This document shows positions 37,666 through 46,773 of a stretch of DNA of 64,000 bases, piece after piece. Position 1 is the first letter of the stretch. Each line of letters starts with the position of its first letter. The position numbers were made by a program, and so were the translations under genes. The notes beneath the pieces are model-generated. The model was not told the origin of the DNA. It saw only the letters and a program-made list of their open reading frames with translations, and ran no database searches. The stretch is from Pseudoxanthomonas sp. (lineage in GTDB: Bacteria; Pseudomonadota; Gammaproteobacteria; Xanthomonadales; Xanthomonadaceae). Location: positions 248,001-312,000 of the forward strand of contig NZ_DASYGY010000004.1 in assembly GCF_035999195.1 (NCBI RefSeq). The letters are read 5' to 3'.

Positions 37666-38121
37666 TCAGGCTTTACCGATTTCCGCGGCGCGGTGCACGG
37701 CCGCGCGGATGCGCTGGTACGTACCGCAGCGGCAGAGGTTGCCGGAGAGGGCGTGATCGATGTCGTTGTCGGTCGGCGCGGGCACCACCGCCAGCAAGGC
37801 GGCCGCCGACATGATCTGCCCGGACTGGCAGTAACCGCACTGCACCACGTCCAGTTCGGCCCATGCCTTCTGCACGGGATGCGAGCCGTCGGCGGACAGG
37901 CCTTCGATGGTGGTGATCTTCTTGCCGGCCACGGCGGAGGCCGGCGTCACGCAGGCGCGCAACGGCGAACCGTCCACGTGCACCGTGCAGGCACCGCACT
38001 GCGCGATACCGCAGCCGAACTTGGTGCCGGTGAGGCCCATCAGGTCGCGCAGGACCCAGAGCAGCGGCATGTCGTCGGGCGCGTCGACCTCGCGCTCCGA
38101 TCCATTGACGTTCAACTTCAT
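37666..38121 (-). CDS. 2Fe-2S subunit of the Mo-hydroxylase (IorA-like)
   Basis: A 151-residue small subunit with two iron-sulfur clusters. The N-terminal plant-type ferredoxin cluster motif is GCGIAQCGACTVH near residue 38, and the C-terminal four-helix cluster uses CGYCQSGQ and CRCGTY. It relays electrons from the molybdenum site to the next acceptor, here probably the diheme lipoprotein two genes downstream. It has no signal of its own, so it should be carried across the membrane with the Tat-tagged large subunit. It heads the three-gene minus-strand operon and is divergent from the XdhC-like gene. Confidence 0.95.
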   Translation of the reverse strand: MKLNVNGSEREVDAPDDMPLLWVLRDLMGLTGTKFGCGIAQCGACTVHVDGSPLRACVTPASAVAGKKITTIEGLSADGSHPVQKAWAELDVVQCGYCQSGQIMSAAALLAVVPAPTDNDIDHALSGNLCRCGTYQRIRAAVHRAAEIGKA

Positions 38122-38291
38122 GGGGTCTCCTGGCGGCGGCGTGGGACTGAGCGACGATACTCCGTGCCCCCGTGGCATGCCAGTGAAAATGCCGGCGAAC
38201 ACTTGCACGATCCTGCGCGATGCTTGCCCGATGCCCCCACGCGCGTGCGGGGCGTTGCCTTCTGCCCGGTGCTTGCGCCATCGTGGTGCGC

Positions 38292-39251
38292 ATGTCGGTC
38301 CCTCGCCATCCCTTGCAAGCATCCGCGCGCGCCAGCGAGGCCGGCGACGGCAGCGCGCTGGTCGTGGTCGTCGCCACCGAAGGCTCGACCTACGTGCGGC
38401 AGGGCGCGATGGCCGTGTTCGCCGCCGACGATGCGCAGACCGGCTGGCTCAGCGGCGGCTGCCTGGAGCCGGAGATCGCACGCCGCGCGCGGCACGCGGT
38501 GGCGGCCGGCCATCTGGACGCGATGGACATCGATACGCGCGATGACGAAGACCTGCTGGCCGGTTCGGCGGTCGGCTGTCGCGGTCGCCTGCATCTGGCG
38601 TTGCTGCCGCTGGATCGGCTGACCGGCTGGTCGCACCTGGTCCAGGCATGGTGGCAGGGCGCCGGTGTGCTGTCGCTGCGGCTGACGGCCGACGGTGGCG
38701 TGTCCGCCGATGTCGGTAGCTTGCGGAATGCGTGGACGTTGCCCGTCGCTGGCGCCGCCACGGTCGGCGTCGCGGGCGAGCTGACGCTGCCGCCGCCGCC
38801 ACGCGTGGCGATCTTCGGTGCCGGCCCCGAAACGCCGATGCTGGTGACGTGGCTGCGCCAGCTCGGTTGGCATGTCACCGTGGTGGAGCGGCGCGCGCGC
38901 TGGATTCCGGACGACGACATGGCGGACGACTGGCGCATCCGGTCGCCGCAGGAAGCGCTGCAGGCGCTGCATCCTGCGCCGGATGCGGCGCTGGTGATGC
39001 ATCACCACTTCGAACACGACCGCGAGACGCTGGTGGCGCTGGCGAACACCGCGATTCCCTTCATCGGCCTGCTCGGCCCGGTGCGGCGCCGCGAAGACCT
39101 GCTGCGGGTGATTCCATCGCGTCTGCACGCGGTGTTGCTGGCTCGCCTGCGCTCGCCGATCGGCATGAAGCTGGGCGGGCAGGGACCGGAGGCCATCGCG
39201 CTGAGCATCGCCGCCCAGCTGCAGGCCTGGCATCACGGCGAGCCGGCGTGA
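38292..39251 (+). CDS. XdhC-family molybdenum hydroxylase maturation protein
   Basis: A 319-residue protein of the XdhC/CoxI family, which binds molybdenum cofactor and helps sulfurate and insert it into xanthine-dehydrogenase-type enzymes. The N-terminal domain carries VVVATEGSTYVRQGAMAVF and WLSGGCLEPEI (with the conserved Cys), and the C-terminal Rossmann domain begins FGAGPETPMLV near residue 175 and ends RLRSPIGMKLGGQGPEAIALSIAAQL. The ATG at 38292 is chosen over an upstream in-frame ATG at 38220 that would add unrelated residues. It overlaps the MobA-like gene by 4 nt and is divergent from the oxidoreductase operon it probably serves. Confidence 0.92.
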   Translation: MSVPRHPLQASARASEAGDGSALVVVVATEGSTYVRQGAMAVFAADDAQTGWLSGGCLEPEIARRARHAVAAGHLDAMDIDTRDDEDLLAGSAVGCRGRLHLALLPLDRLTGWSHLVQAWWQGAGVLSLRLTADGGVSADVGSLRNAWTLPVAGAATVGVAGELTLPPPPRVAIFGAGPETPMLVTWLRQLGWHVTVVERRARWIPDDDMADDWRIRSPQEALQALHPAPDAALVMHHHFEHDRETLVALANTAIPFIGLLGPVRRREDLLRVIPSRLHAVLLARLRSPIGMKLGGQGPEAIALSIAAQLQAWHHGEPA

Positions 39252-39847
39252 GCGGATCGCATGCGGCGGTCGTCCTGGCGGCGGGCGGCAGCACGCGCCT
39301 GGGTCGGCCGAAGCAGTTGCTGACGCGCGAGGGTGAAACGCTGGTGCATCGTGCGGCGCGCCTGGCGCTGGCCTCCGGTGCCTCGCGCGTGCTGGTCGTC
39401 GTGGGCGCGCAGGCGGACGACGTTGCTCGCGCGGTGAGCGACCTGACCGTGGAATGCGTGGTCAACGCCCAATGGCGCACGGGTCTGGCAGGGAGCGTGC
39501 GCATCGCCGCGGAGGCACTCGCCACGCATGCGGAGACGACGCTGTTCGTCACCTGCGATCAACCTGCCCTGGGGGTTGCCCATCTCCTGACGCTGCTGGA
39601 CGCCTCCCGCCGAGCGCCTTCGGGTTCGGCGGCGACGCGTTTCGGTGATCGCGTCGGCATTCCCGCCGTCGTCGCACCCACGATGCTGCATGCCGCCCTT
39701 GCCGTGCAGGGAGATCGGGGATTGCGTGATGTGCTGAATGCCGCGGATGCCGGCGTCATCGGCTGCGATGCGCCGGATCTCGGTGTGGACCTCGATACGC
39801 CCGCCGATGTCGCGCTGGCGATATCGCGAGGCTGGCTCGATCCCTGA
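39248..39847 (+). CDS. MobA/MocA-like nucleotidyltransferase
   Basis: A 199-residue NTP-transferase resembling MocA, which converts molybdopterin to its cytidine dinucleotide form for xanthine-dehydrogenase-family enzymes. The nucleotide-binding signature LAAGGSTRLGRPKQLL is at the N-terminus, FVTCDQPAL in the middle and DLDTPADVALA near the end. The start is a GTG at 39248 overlapping the XdhC-like stop (GTGA), which indicates translational coupling. Together with XdhC this forms a cofactor-finishing pair for the neighbouring Mo-hydroxylase. A GC-rich hairpin follows at 39854-39881. Confidence 0.9.
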   Translation: MSGSHAAVVLAAGGSTRLGRPKQLLTREGETLVHRAARLALASGASRVLVVVGAQADDVARAVSDLTVECVVNAQWRTGLAGSVRIAAEALATHAETTLFVTCDQPALGVAHLLTLLDASRRAPSGSAATRFGDRVGIPAVVAPTMLHAALAVQGDRGLRDVLNAADAGVIGCDAPDLGVDLDTPADVALAISRGWLDP

Positions 39848-39853
39848 ACGCGA

Positions 39854-39881
39854 CAAGGCGCCGGCAGGCACCGGCGCCTTG
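39854..39881. terminator. Hairpin between convergent genes
   Basis: CAAGGCGCCGG and CCGGCGCCTTG form an 11-bp perfect stem around CAGGCA, between the MobA-like gene (plus) and the ABC permease gene (minus). There is no T tract, so it may be a weak or factor-assisted terminator. Confidence 0.6.
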
Positions 39882-39891
39882 CCGATGGCCG

Positions 39892-41202
39892 TCAGATCGC
39901 GCGCAGGGCCTGCGTGATCGGCAATCGCGCCGCGCGCAATGCCGGGAACAGGCCGCCGACCAGGCCGATGCCGAGCGCCCACTTCAGCCCGCTCCACAGC
40001 AGTTCCGGCGTGACCTTGAACTGGAACACCACCTGGCTGAAGTTGCTGCCCAGCGTGGCCACGCTGTAACCGTTGAACACGACCCAGGCGATCAACCCGC
40101 CCAGCACGCCGCCCAGCAGCGCCAGCAGCATCGTCTCCAGCATCACCGCCATCACCACCGGCAGGCCGCGGAAACCGATCGCCCGCATGGTGGCGATCTC
40201 GCGCGCACGGCCGGCGACCGCCGCATACATCGTGTTGAGCGCGCCGAACACGGCGCCGATGGCCATGATGGTGCCGATCACCGTGCCCAGCACCTTGATC
40301 AGTGTGTTCAGGCCGGTCGACTGCTTGGTGTAGTAGTCGCGCGTGGTCAGTACGTCCAGCTTCAGGCGCGGGTCGTTCTCCATCGCCTGCTTGAACTGGT
40401 CGAAGCCGGCCTTGCCGTCCGTACGCACCGTCACCGACTGGTAGGCGCGGCGGTCGTAGGCCGACGACAGTGTGTCGATGTCGGTCCACAGTTCCGAATC
40501 GTGCGCGTCGCCGGAGGCGAACACGCCGACCACCGTCCACTCCTGGTTGCCCAGTTTCAGCGTCTTGCCGACGTCCAGGCCGCGGTACTGGCCCTTCGCG
40601 CCCTGGCCGACCACGATCTCGCGCACACCCACGTTGAACTTCCGGCCCTCGATCAGCTTCACCTGCGGACGGATCGACCATGCCGCTTCGCTGACGCCGC
40701 GGAACTGCGCGTTGGCATCTTCGCCGGTGCTTGCCGTGGGCAGGTTGACGATCTGCGACAGCTCCGGCGACAGCAGCGCGCGGCCGTCCTTGCCCTTGGC
40801 GACACCGGCCAGCGTGGAGATCAGCGGTACCTGGTCGCGACTGATGACCGAGTTGGTCTCCGCCTGCGAGCCGCCGCGCAGCACGATGGCCGTGTCCTCG
40901 CTGCCGGTCTGCTTGAGCGTGGCGGAAAAGCCTTCGCCCATCGCCAGCATCGCCACCAGCACACCGACCACGCCGGCGATGCCGACGACGATCACCGAAG
41001 ATGCGCCCCAGCGCTGCGGCAGGCTGGCGATGCCGATCTTCGCGGCCTCCAACGACAGCCGTCCGCTGCGGGTGAGGAACAGCCACAGCACCAGCGCCAC
41101 GGCGATGCCGAGCACCGCGAACCACGGCAGCACGATCCACACGCCGAGGCCGACCACCAGTGCCACGATGGAGATGAGGTTGCCCAACCATTGCTTCTTC
41201 AT
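39892..41202 (-). CDS. MacB/FtsX-type ABC transporter permease (second permease)
   Basis: A 436-residue permease. Two helices lie near the N-terminus (LISIVALVVGLGVWIVLPWFAVLGIAVALVLWLFL), then another before a large periplasmic domain (residues about 90-310), and three more helices at the C-terminus in the FtsX pattern (MAIGAVFGALNTMYAAVAGRAREIATMRAIGF). This mechanotransmission fold is typical of MacB-like systems that do not move substrate through the membrane but drive a periplasmic partner. The ATG at 41202 has AGGAG 7 nt upstream. It is the last of the four genes adaptor-ATPase-permease-permease. Confidence 0.9.
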   Translation of the reverse strand: MKKQWLGNLISIVALVVGLGVWIVLPWFAVLGIAVALVLWLFLTRSGRLSLEAAKIGIASLPQRWGASSVIVVGIAGVVGVLVAMLAMGEGFSATLKQTGSEDTAIVLRGGSQAETNSVISRDQVPLISTLAGVAKGKDGRALLSPELSQIVNLPTASTGEDANAQFRGVSEAAWSIRPQVKLIEGRKFNVGVREIVVGQGAKGQYRGLDVGKTLKLGNQEWTVVGVFASGDAHDSELWTDIDTLSSAYDRRAYQSVTVRTDGKAGFDQFKQAMENDPRLKLDVLTTRDYYTKQSTGLNTLIKVLGTVIGTIMAIGAVFGALNTMYAAVAGRAREIATMRAIGFRGLPVVMAVMLETMLLALLGGVLGGLIAWVVFNGYSVATLGSNFSQVVFQFKVTPELLWSGLKWALGIGLVGGLFPALRAARLPITQALRAI

Positions 41203-41215
41203 GTCATGTCTCCTG

Positions 41216-42376
41216 TCAGCGGCCGGCCAGTGCATCGACGATCTTCAAGCGCATCGCACGCGTCGCGGGCAAGGCGCCGACGATCAGGCCGATCGCGACC
41301 ATCAGTCCCAGGCCCGTGCCCCAGGTCTGTGCCGGGATGCTGGGCAACGCGATCATGCCGTTGCTGGCGCCGCTGACCACCGGGATGAGGGCCGAGGCGA
41401 TCGCCATGCCCAGCACGCCGCCCAGCACGATCAGCAAGACCGACTCGACCAGCACGAGTACCAGCACGGTGCCGTTGGTGAAGCCCAGCGTCTTCAGCAC
41501 GGCGAGTTCGGGGACGCGCTCGCGCACTGCCTGCGCCATGGTGTTGCCGGTCAGCAGCAGCAGGGTGAAGAACACCGCCGCCATGATCGCGGTGACGATC
41601 AGGCCGATGTCGGCGAACTGCTTGGCGAAGGACTGGTTGAAGGCCTGCTCGGTCTGGGTCTTGGTCTCGTGCGCCGAGTTGGCGGAGATCGCATCGATGG
41701 CATTGGCCACGCGGGTGGCGTGGTTCACGTTGTCCAGCTTCACCATGTACCAGCCGATCTGGCCGTTGACGTACTGGTTGGCTTCGTCGAAGTACTTCCA
41801 GTGGAACAGCAGCTGGTTCTCCTCGCCCTTGCGCTTGCTGTCGGCCAGCCTGAACGTGCCGCGCAGCGTCAGGGGCCAGGCGTTGCTGCCATCCTTCTGC
41901 GGGAAGATGGTCGCCTGCAGCGGAATGGTGTCGCCGATCTTCCAGCCGAATCGCCTGGCCAGGTTCTCGCCGACGATGGCGCCGGTGCGGTCGGCCTCCC
42001 AGGCCTTCAGCTGTGCGGGATCGATGATGTATTCCGGGTACATCTCCATGTAGCCGGGGCCGACCGAGAAATTGGGGAAGAAGTTCTTCGGGTCCTTGTA
42101 GATGCCGCCGAACCACGCGGCGTAGGCACTCTTCTTCACGCCCGGCGTGGCGTCGATGCGGGCCGACAGGCTGTACGGCAGCATCTGCGTGATTGACAGT
42201 CGCGACGCGACCACCAGGCGATCCGCGCCGGCCACGCTGCCGCCGGAGTTGAACGCCACGCGCACCGAATCCAGCAGGCCGAACAGCAGGAAGGCCGCCA
42301 CCACCGAGAGCAGGGTCAGCAGCGTCCGCGTCTTGCTGCGGAACAGCGCCGACCATATCAGCGAGAAATATTTCAT
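41216..42376 (-). CDS. MacB/FtsX-type ABC transporter permease (first permease)
   Basis: A 386-residue permease with one N-terminal helix (TLLTLLSVVAAFLLFGLLDSV), a periplasmic MacB-type domain (residues about 45-260), and three C-terminal helices with the FtsX-like cytoplasmic loop RERVPELAVLKTLGFTNG. It lies 12 nt after the ATPase gene and 13 nt before the second permease, so the three are one operon. Having two different permease genes suggests a heterodimeric transporter, unlike MacB, where ATPase and permease are fused. Substrate unknown. Confidence 0.92.
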   Translation of the reverse strand: MKYFSLIWSALFRSKTRTLLTLLSVVAAFLLFGLLDSVRVAFNSGGSVAGADRLVVASRLSITQMLPYSLSARIDATPGVKKSAYAAWFGGIYKDPKNFFPNFSVGPGYMEMYPEYIIDPAQLKAWEADRTGAIVGENLARRFGWKIGDTIPLQATIFPQKDGSNAWPLTLRGTFRLADSKRKGEENQLLFHWKYFDEANQYVNGQIGWYMVKLDNVNHATRVANAIDAISANSAHETKTQTEQAFNQSFAKQFADIGLIVTAIMAAVFFTLLLLTGNTMAQAVRERVPELAVLKTLGFTNGTVLVLVLVESVLLIVLGGVLGMAIASALIPVVSGASNGMIALPSIPAQTWGTGLGLMVAIGLIVGALPATRAMRLKIVDALAGR

Positions 42377-42388
42377 GGCCGCCTCCGG

Positions 42389-43081
<693 letters not shown>

Positions 43082-43588
43082 AGGCGTTTTCCTTCGGTGC
43101 GATTCGGGAGGTGGCGCAGGCGGGGCGGTGATCGTGGGGACGATCGGCACGGGGCGTGGCCTGAGCGATGGATCGTGCGGTTCTTTCGTGCGACGAAACG
43201 GTTGACCGGCTTTCGACACGTTGGCGGTGGTTCGCTGGACGTGCTTGTTGCGCGTTGCTGTCTTGCCCCTGCGGTGTGTCATTCTGGTGCGCTCGCCGCG
43301 GGGCGTCCCTTTTCTTTGCTTGTGCAAAGAAAAGGAACCAAAAGAAACACACCCCGGCGGTCCGCCCGCCACGCCGTGGCGGGTTCGCAGTCCCGGCAGG
43401 AATTTCCGGAAGACACCGCCTGTGTCATCCGGAAACGGCGCACGTCCTGTGCGCCGCCCCTGCGGGGTTTGACCTGCCGTGCCAGCCGGACCTCAAGGGG
43501 CCCCGTGAAGCAAGAGCAAAAGCGAACAGCCACTACCCGGTGATTCGTCGCAGCGTGGGTTTCCTCACGCGCGCCGTTTCGGTGGGTC
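43082..43588. other. 507-nt gap inside the ABC operon, largely filled by a structured repeat
   Basis: No protein gene is supported; reading frames here are by-products of the repeat. The interval 43284-43545 is one copy of the multi-hairpin element described separately, and the remaining ~200 nt next to the ATPase gene carry no recognised signal. Confidence 0.7.
43284..43545 (+). repeat. Multi-hairpin repeat element, copy A
   Basis: A series of hairpins: CCTTTTCTTTGC-TTGT-GCAAAGAAAAGG (43308-43335); CCCGCCAC-GCC-GTGGCGGG (43365-43383); a two-part stem with TTTCCGGA/TCCGGAAA outside and GACAC/GTGTC inside, separated by A-A mismatches (43403-43435); CGGCGCAC-GTCCT-GTGCGCCG (43436-43456); and CCCC-TG-CGGGG just after. 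The line of hairpins and the spacing match the two copies at 51225-51714, with compensating base changes in the stems. It lies between the adaptor and ATPase genes. Confidence 0.85.
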
Positions 43589-44833
43589 TTACTCGGTGTC
43601 CTCGGCCAACACGACCTTGGCGCCGTCCGTCAGCTCGGCGGGCGGATCCAGCACGACGGTTTCGCCGGCCTGCAGTCCGTCAGTGACGTGGACGTCGTCG
43701 CCCAGCTTTCCGGCCACCTTCAGGGTCCGCTGCTGCACGGTGTCGTCGTCGCCGACCACGAAGGCCACCTGCGCGCCCTCGCGCGCGACCACGGCGGCAC
43801 CGGGTGCGCGCACGCCCTTCGGTTGTTCGGCCTGCTGCGGTTTGGCGGCTTCCATGAAGCTCACCCGCACGCCCATGTCCGGCACGATGCGCGGATCCTT
43901 CACGCCCAGCGCCACACGCACCTTCACCGTCGCCTTGCTGCGGTCGGCGGTCGGGATGATGGCGATCACCTCGCCGGGGATCTGCCAGTCGGGATAGGCG
44001 TTGAGCGTGGCCTGGATCGGCATCTTCGGCTGCACGCGGCCGATGAAGGACTCGTTGACCTCCACTTCCACTTCCAGCGACTCCATGTCGACGATGGTGC
44101 CGATGCCGGTGCGGGTGAAGCCGCCGCCGGCCGACAGCGGCGAGACGATCTCGCCCGGCTGCGCGGCCTTGGCGATCACCACGCCGGCGAACGGCGCGCG
44201 CACGATGGTGTTGTCCAGGCCGATGTCGGCGATCTTCAGGCGGTCGGCCGCCGTGCGCTCGTTGCGCTGCGAAGTCTGCAGCTGCGCGCGCAGCAGGTCG
44301 CGCTGGGCGACGGCCTGGTCGTACTGCGCCTTCGACACCAGTTGCTGCGCCACCAGCGACGACAGCCGGCGCGCGTTGGCCTCGGCTTCCACCAGCTGCG
44401 CCTGCACGCCGGCGGTCTGGCTGCGCGCGGCCTGCAGCTGGCTCTGCGACAGGGCGCGGTCCGCATCGGCATCGATCGGCTCCAGCCGCGCCAGCACCTG
44501 GCCGGCTTCCACGCGCATGCCTTCCTCGATCAGCACTTCCTGTACCTTGCCGGTGACCTTGGCCGACACCGTCGCCATGCGGCGCGCGACCACGTAGCCG
44601 GAGGCATCCAGCACCGAGGCGGATGCGGCGTTGTTGCCCAGCGCCACGGTGGGGGCGGTACGCACCTCGATCGGCTTCTCGCGCCCGAACAACACCCAGC
44701 CCGCCGCGGCCAGCGCCAGCAGCACGACGACCACGCCCAGGGTGATCCACAGGCCGCGGCGCGACCGGGGTTCGGGCGGCGGCGCCTTGCGGTCGATGCG
44801 GAGTTCCTTCAGCAGGTCGGCGGACGTGTTCAT
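43589..44833 (-). CDS. HlyD/MacA-type periplasmic adaptor protein
   Basis: A 414-residue membrane-fusion protein for the ABC system downstream. A single N-terminal helix (LWITLGVVVVLLALAAAGWVLF, residues about 28-50) anchors it in the inner membrane. Then come half of a biotinyl-lipoyl domain, a long alpha-helical hairpin (DADRALSQSQLQAARS to TAADRLKIA, residues about 140-205), the second lipoyl half (TIVRAPFAGVVIAKAAQPGE) and beta-barrel domains. This architecture docks on a TolC-like outer-membrane channel. It is the first gene of the system; the ATPase and two permeases follow after a repeat-filled gap. No TolC gene is nearby. Confidence 0.93.
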   Translation of the reverse strand: MNTSADLLKELRIDRKAPPPEPRSRRGLWITLGVVVVLLALAAAGWVLFGREKPIEVRTAPTVALGNNAASASVLDASGYVVARRMATVSAKVTGKVQEVLIEEGMRVEAGQVLARLEPIDADADRALSQSQLQAARSQTAGVQAQLVEAEANARRLSSLVAQQLVSKAQYDQAVAQRDLLRAQLQTSQRNERTAADRLKIADIGLDNTIVRAPFAGVVIAKAAQPGEIVSPLSAGGGFTRTGIGTIVDMESLEVEVEVNESFIGRVQPKMPIQATLNAYPDWQIPGEVIAIIPTADRSKATVKVRVALGVKDPRIVPDMGVRVSFMEAAKPQQAEQPKGVRAPGAAVVAREGAQVAFVVGDDDTVQQRTLKVAGKLGDDVHVTDGLQAGETVVLDPPAELTDGAKVVLAEDTE

Positions 44834-45066
44834 GCGTATCCAGACGGTGAATGCGGGGAAGTGTGACCAGCAAGGGTAACGGAAGCCTAGTTGCCGGAAG
44901 TCACTTCGTGCGGCGAGGGCGGGCCACGGCCTGCCATGGGACGCATCCTGGGCCAGCGACGGTCCGCTGCCCAGTGACACCTGTCATCTGATTCGCCTGA
45001 GAGGCCGCACTCATCACGCCATGCGGGCCGCGGCAGGATGGCGGCACCCTCCGGCGAGATCCGCGC

Positions 45067-45987
45067 ATGACCGTCACCAGCCTGACCTCCGCACCGTTGG
45101 CCCGCCTGCGCGGCGTACGCCATCACTACGGCAAGACCCTGGCGCTGGATGGCCTGGACCTGGCCCTGCCCGCCGGCCAAGTGCTGGCGCTGCTCGGTCC
45201 CAATGGGGCCGGCAAGAGCACGGCCATCAGCCTGCTGCTCGGCCTGCAGCGCGCCGACGCCGGTACGGCCGAACTGTTCGGCCTGCCGCCGCAGTCGCTC
45301 GAAGCGCGCCGCCGCGCCGGCGTGATGCTGCAGTCCGCCGCCGTGTCCGACACGCTGAAAGTGAGCGAGCTGATCGACCTGACGCGCGCCTACTACCCGC
45401 AGCCGCGCAGCGTGGCGGACCTGGTGGCGCTGGCCGGTCTCGATGGCCTGATGGCGCGCCGCTACGGCCAGCTCTCCGGTGGCCAGCAGCGGCGCGTGCA
45501 GTTCGCGCTGGCGGTCTGTGGCCGGCCTGCGCTGCTGTTCCTCGACGAACCCACCACCGGCCTCGACATCGATGCGCGCCAGACGCTGTGGAAGGCGATC
45601 CGCGAACTGCGTGCGCAGGGCTGCGCGGTGTTGCTGACCACCCACTACCTGGAAGAAGCCGAAGCGCTGGCCGACCGCGTGGTGGTGATGACCCGCGGAC
45701 GCGTGGTGGCGGAAGGCACGGTGACGCAGATCCGCGCGCACGTCGCCCAGCGCCGCATCCGCTGCACGAGCGCCGTGCCGGCCGAGCGCGTGCGGGACTG
45801 GCCGGGCGTGCAGCAGGCGCAGCGCGACGGCGCGCGGCTGGACATCGTGGCCGACGCCGCCGAAGCCGTCGTGCGCCGCCTGCTGGCCGAGGATGCCGCG
45901 CTCTCCGACCTGGAAGTCCAGCGCGCCGGCCTGGCCGACGCCTTCCTCGCCCTGACCCGTGATACCGCCGACCAGGAAGCCGCCTGA
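45067..45987 (+). CDS. ABC-2-type exporter ATPase
   Basis: A 306-residue ATPase with Walker A LLGPNGAGKSTAISLLLG near residue 42, the signature LSGGQQRRVQFALAV, Walker B LLFLDEPTTGLDIDARQ, and the switch His in LTTHYLEEAEALADRV. The C-terminal extension of about 80 residues is typical of the CcmA/NatA/DrrA group that pairs with a separate ABC-2 permease. Its stop overlaps the permease ATG by one nucleotide. A DesK/DesR-type two-component pair follows, the arrangement known for B. subtilis DesKR beside the YvfRS-type exporter. Confidence 0.95.
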   Translation: MTVTSLTSAPLARLRGVRHHYGKTLALDGLDLALPAGQVLALLGPNGAGKSTAISLLLGLQRADAGTAELFGLPPQSLEARRRAGVMLQSAAVSDTLKVSELIDLTRAYYPQPRSVADLVALAGLDGLMARRYGQLSGGQQRRVQFALAVCGRPALLFLDEPTTGLDIDARQTLWKAIRELRAQGCAVLLTTHYLEEAEALADRVVVMTRGRVVAEGTVTQIRAHVAQRRIRCTSAVPAERVRDWPGVQQAQRDGARLDIVADAAEAVVRRLLAEDAALSDLEVQRAGLADAFLALTRDTADQEAA

Positions 45988-46745
45988 TGGACACCACCGC
46001 CGCCGTTCCGTTCTCCTCCCGTCGCGCGTACCTGCTGGAAGCGCGCTACGAATTCCTGCGCCTGCTGCGCACGCCCTCGTTCTCGCTGCCCTGCCTGCTG
46101 TTCCCCCCCGTGTTCTACCTGCTGTTCGGCGTGCTGCTGGGCGGAAAGGGCGGACCTGCCGCCGCCACGTACATGTTGGCGGGCTACAGCGTGTTCGGCG
46201 TGATGGGCGTGGCGCTGTTCGGGTTCGGCGTGACCGTGGCGATGGACCGCGAACAGGGCCTGCTGACGCTCAAGCGCGCGCGGCCGATGCCGCCGGGCGC
46301 GTACCTGGTGGCGAAGATGGCGATGGCGGTGCTGTTCGGCGCGATCATCCTGCTGCTGCTCGGCACATTGGCGATCGGGGTGGCCGGCGTGCGCCTGTCG
46401 GCGCTGCAATGGCTGGCGCTCGTGACGACCTGCCTGGTAGGCGTGTTGCCTTTCAGCGCGCTGGGCCTGTGGCTGGGCACGCGGGTGAGCGGGCGCGGCG
46501 CGCCGGCGCTGATCAACCTGGTCTACCTTCCGATGGCGTTCCTGTCCGGCCTGTGGGTGCCGCTGGCGATGCTGCCCGCGTTCCTGCAGACCATGGCGCC
46601 GTTGTGGCCGGCGTATCATCTGGCGCAGATCGCGCAGGGCATCGTCGGCGTCGGCATCGACGGTCCGCTGTGGGTCCACCTCGCTGTCCTGCTCGCGGTC
46701 ATGGCGGTGTGCTTCCTGCTGGCCCGCCGTCGGCTGGTGCAATGA
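45987..46745 (+). CDS. ABC-2-type exporter permease
   Basis: A 252-residue inner-membrane permease with six predicted helices, beginning with LCLLFPPVFYLLFGVLLGG-like hydrophobic segments (residues about 29-50) and ending LAVLLAVMAVCFLLARRRL. The conserved ABC-2 loop MDREQGLLTLKRARPMPPGAYLVAKM lies after the second helix. It overlaps the ATPase gene by one nucleotide and lies 28 nt before the histidine kinase gene, so all four genes probably form one unit. The exported substrate (lipid, peptide or drug) is unknown. Confidence 0.93.
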   Translation: MDTTAAVPFSSRRAYLLEARYEFLRLLRTPSFSLPCLLFPPVFYLLFGVLLGGKGGPAAATYMLAGYSVFGVMGVALFGFGVTVAMDREQGLLTLKRARPMPPGAYLVAKMAMAVLFGAIILLLLGTLAIGVAGVRLSALQWLALVTTCLVGVLPFSALGLWLGTRVSGRGAPALINLVYLPMAFLSGLWVPLAMLPAFLQTMAPLWPAYHLAQIAQGIVGVGIDGPLWVHLAVLLAVMAVCFLLARRRLVQ

Positions 46746-46773
46746 ACCGGCCTGCCGGTACAAGGAGTCGTCG

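Noticed and set aside
43168..43686. Reading frame across the repeat upstream of the ABC ATPase gene
   Set aside because: It runs through the hairpins and into the antisense of the adaptor gene; no family features.
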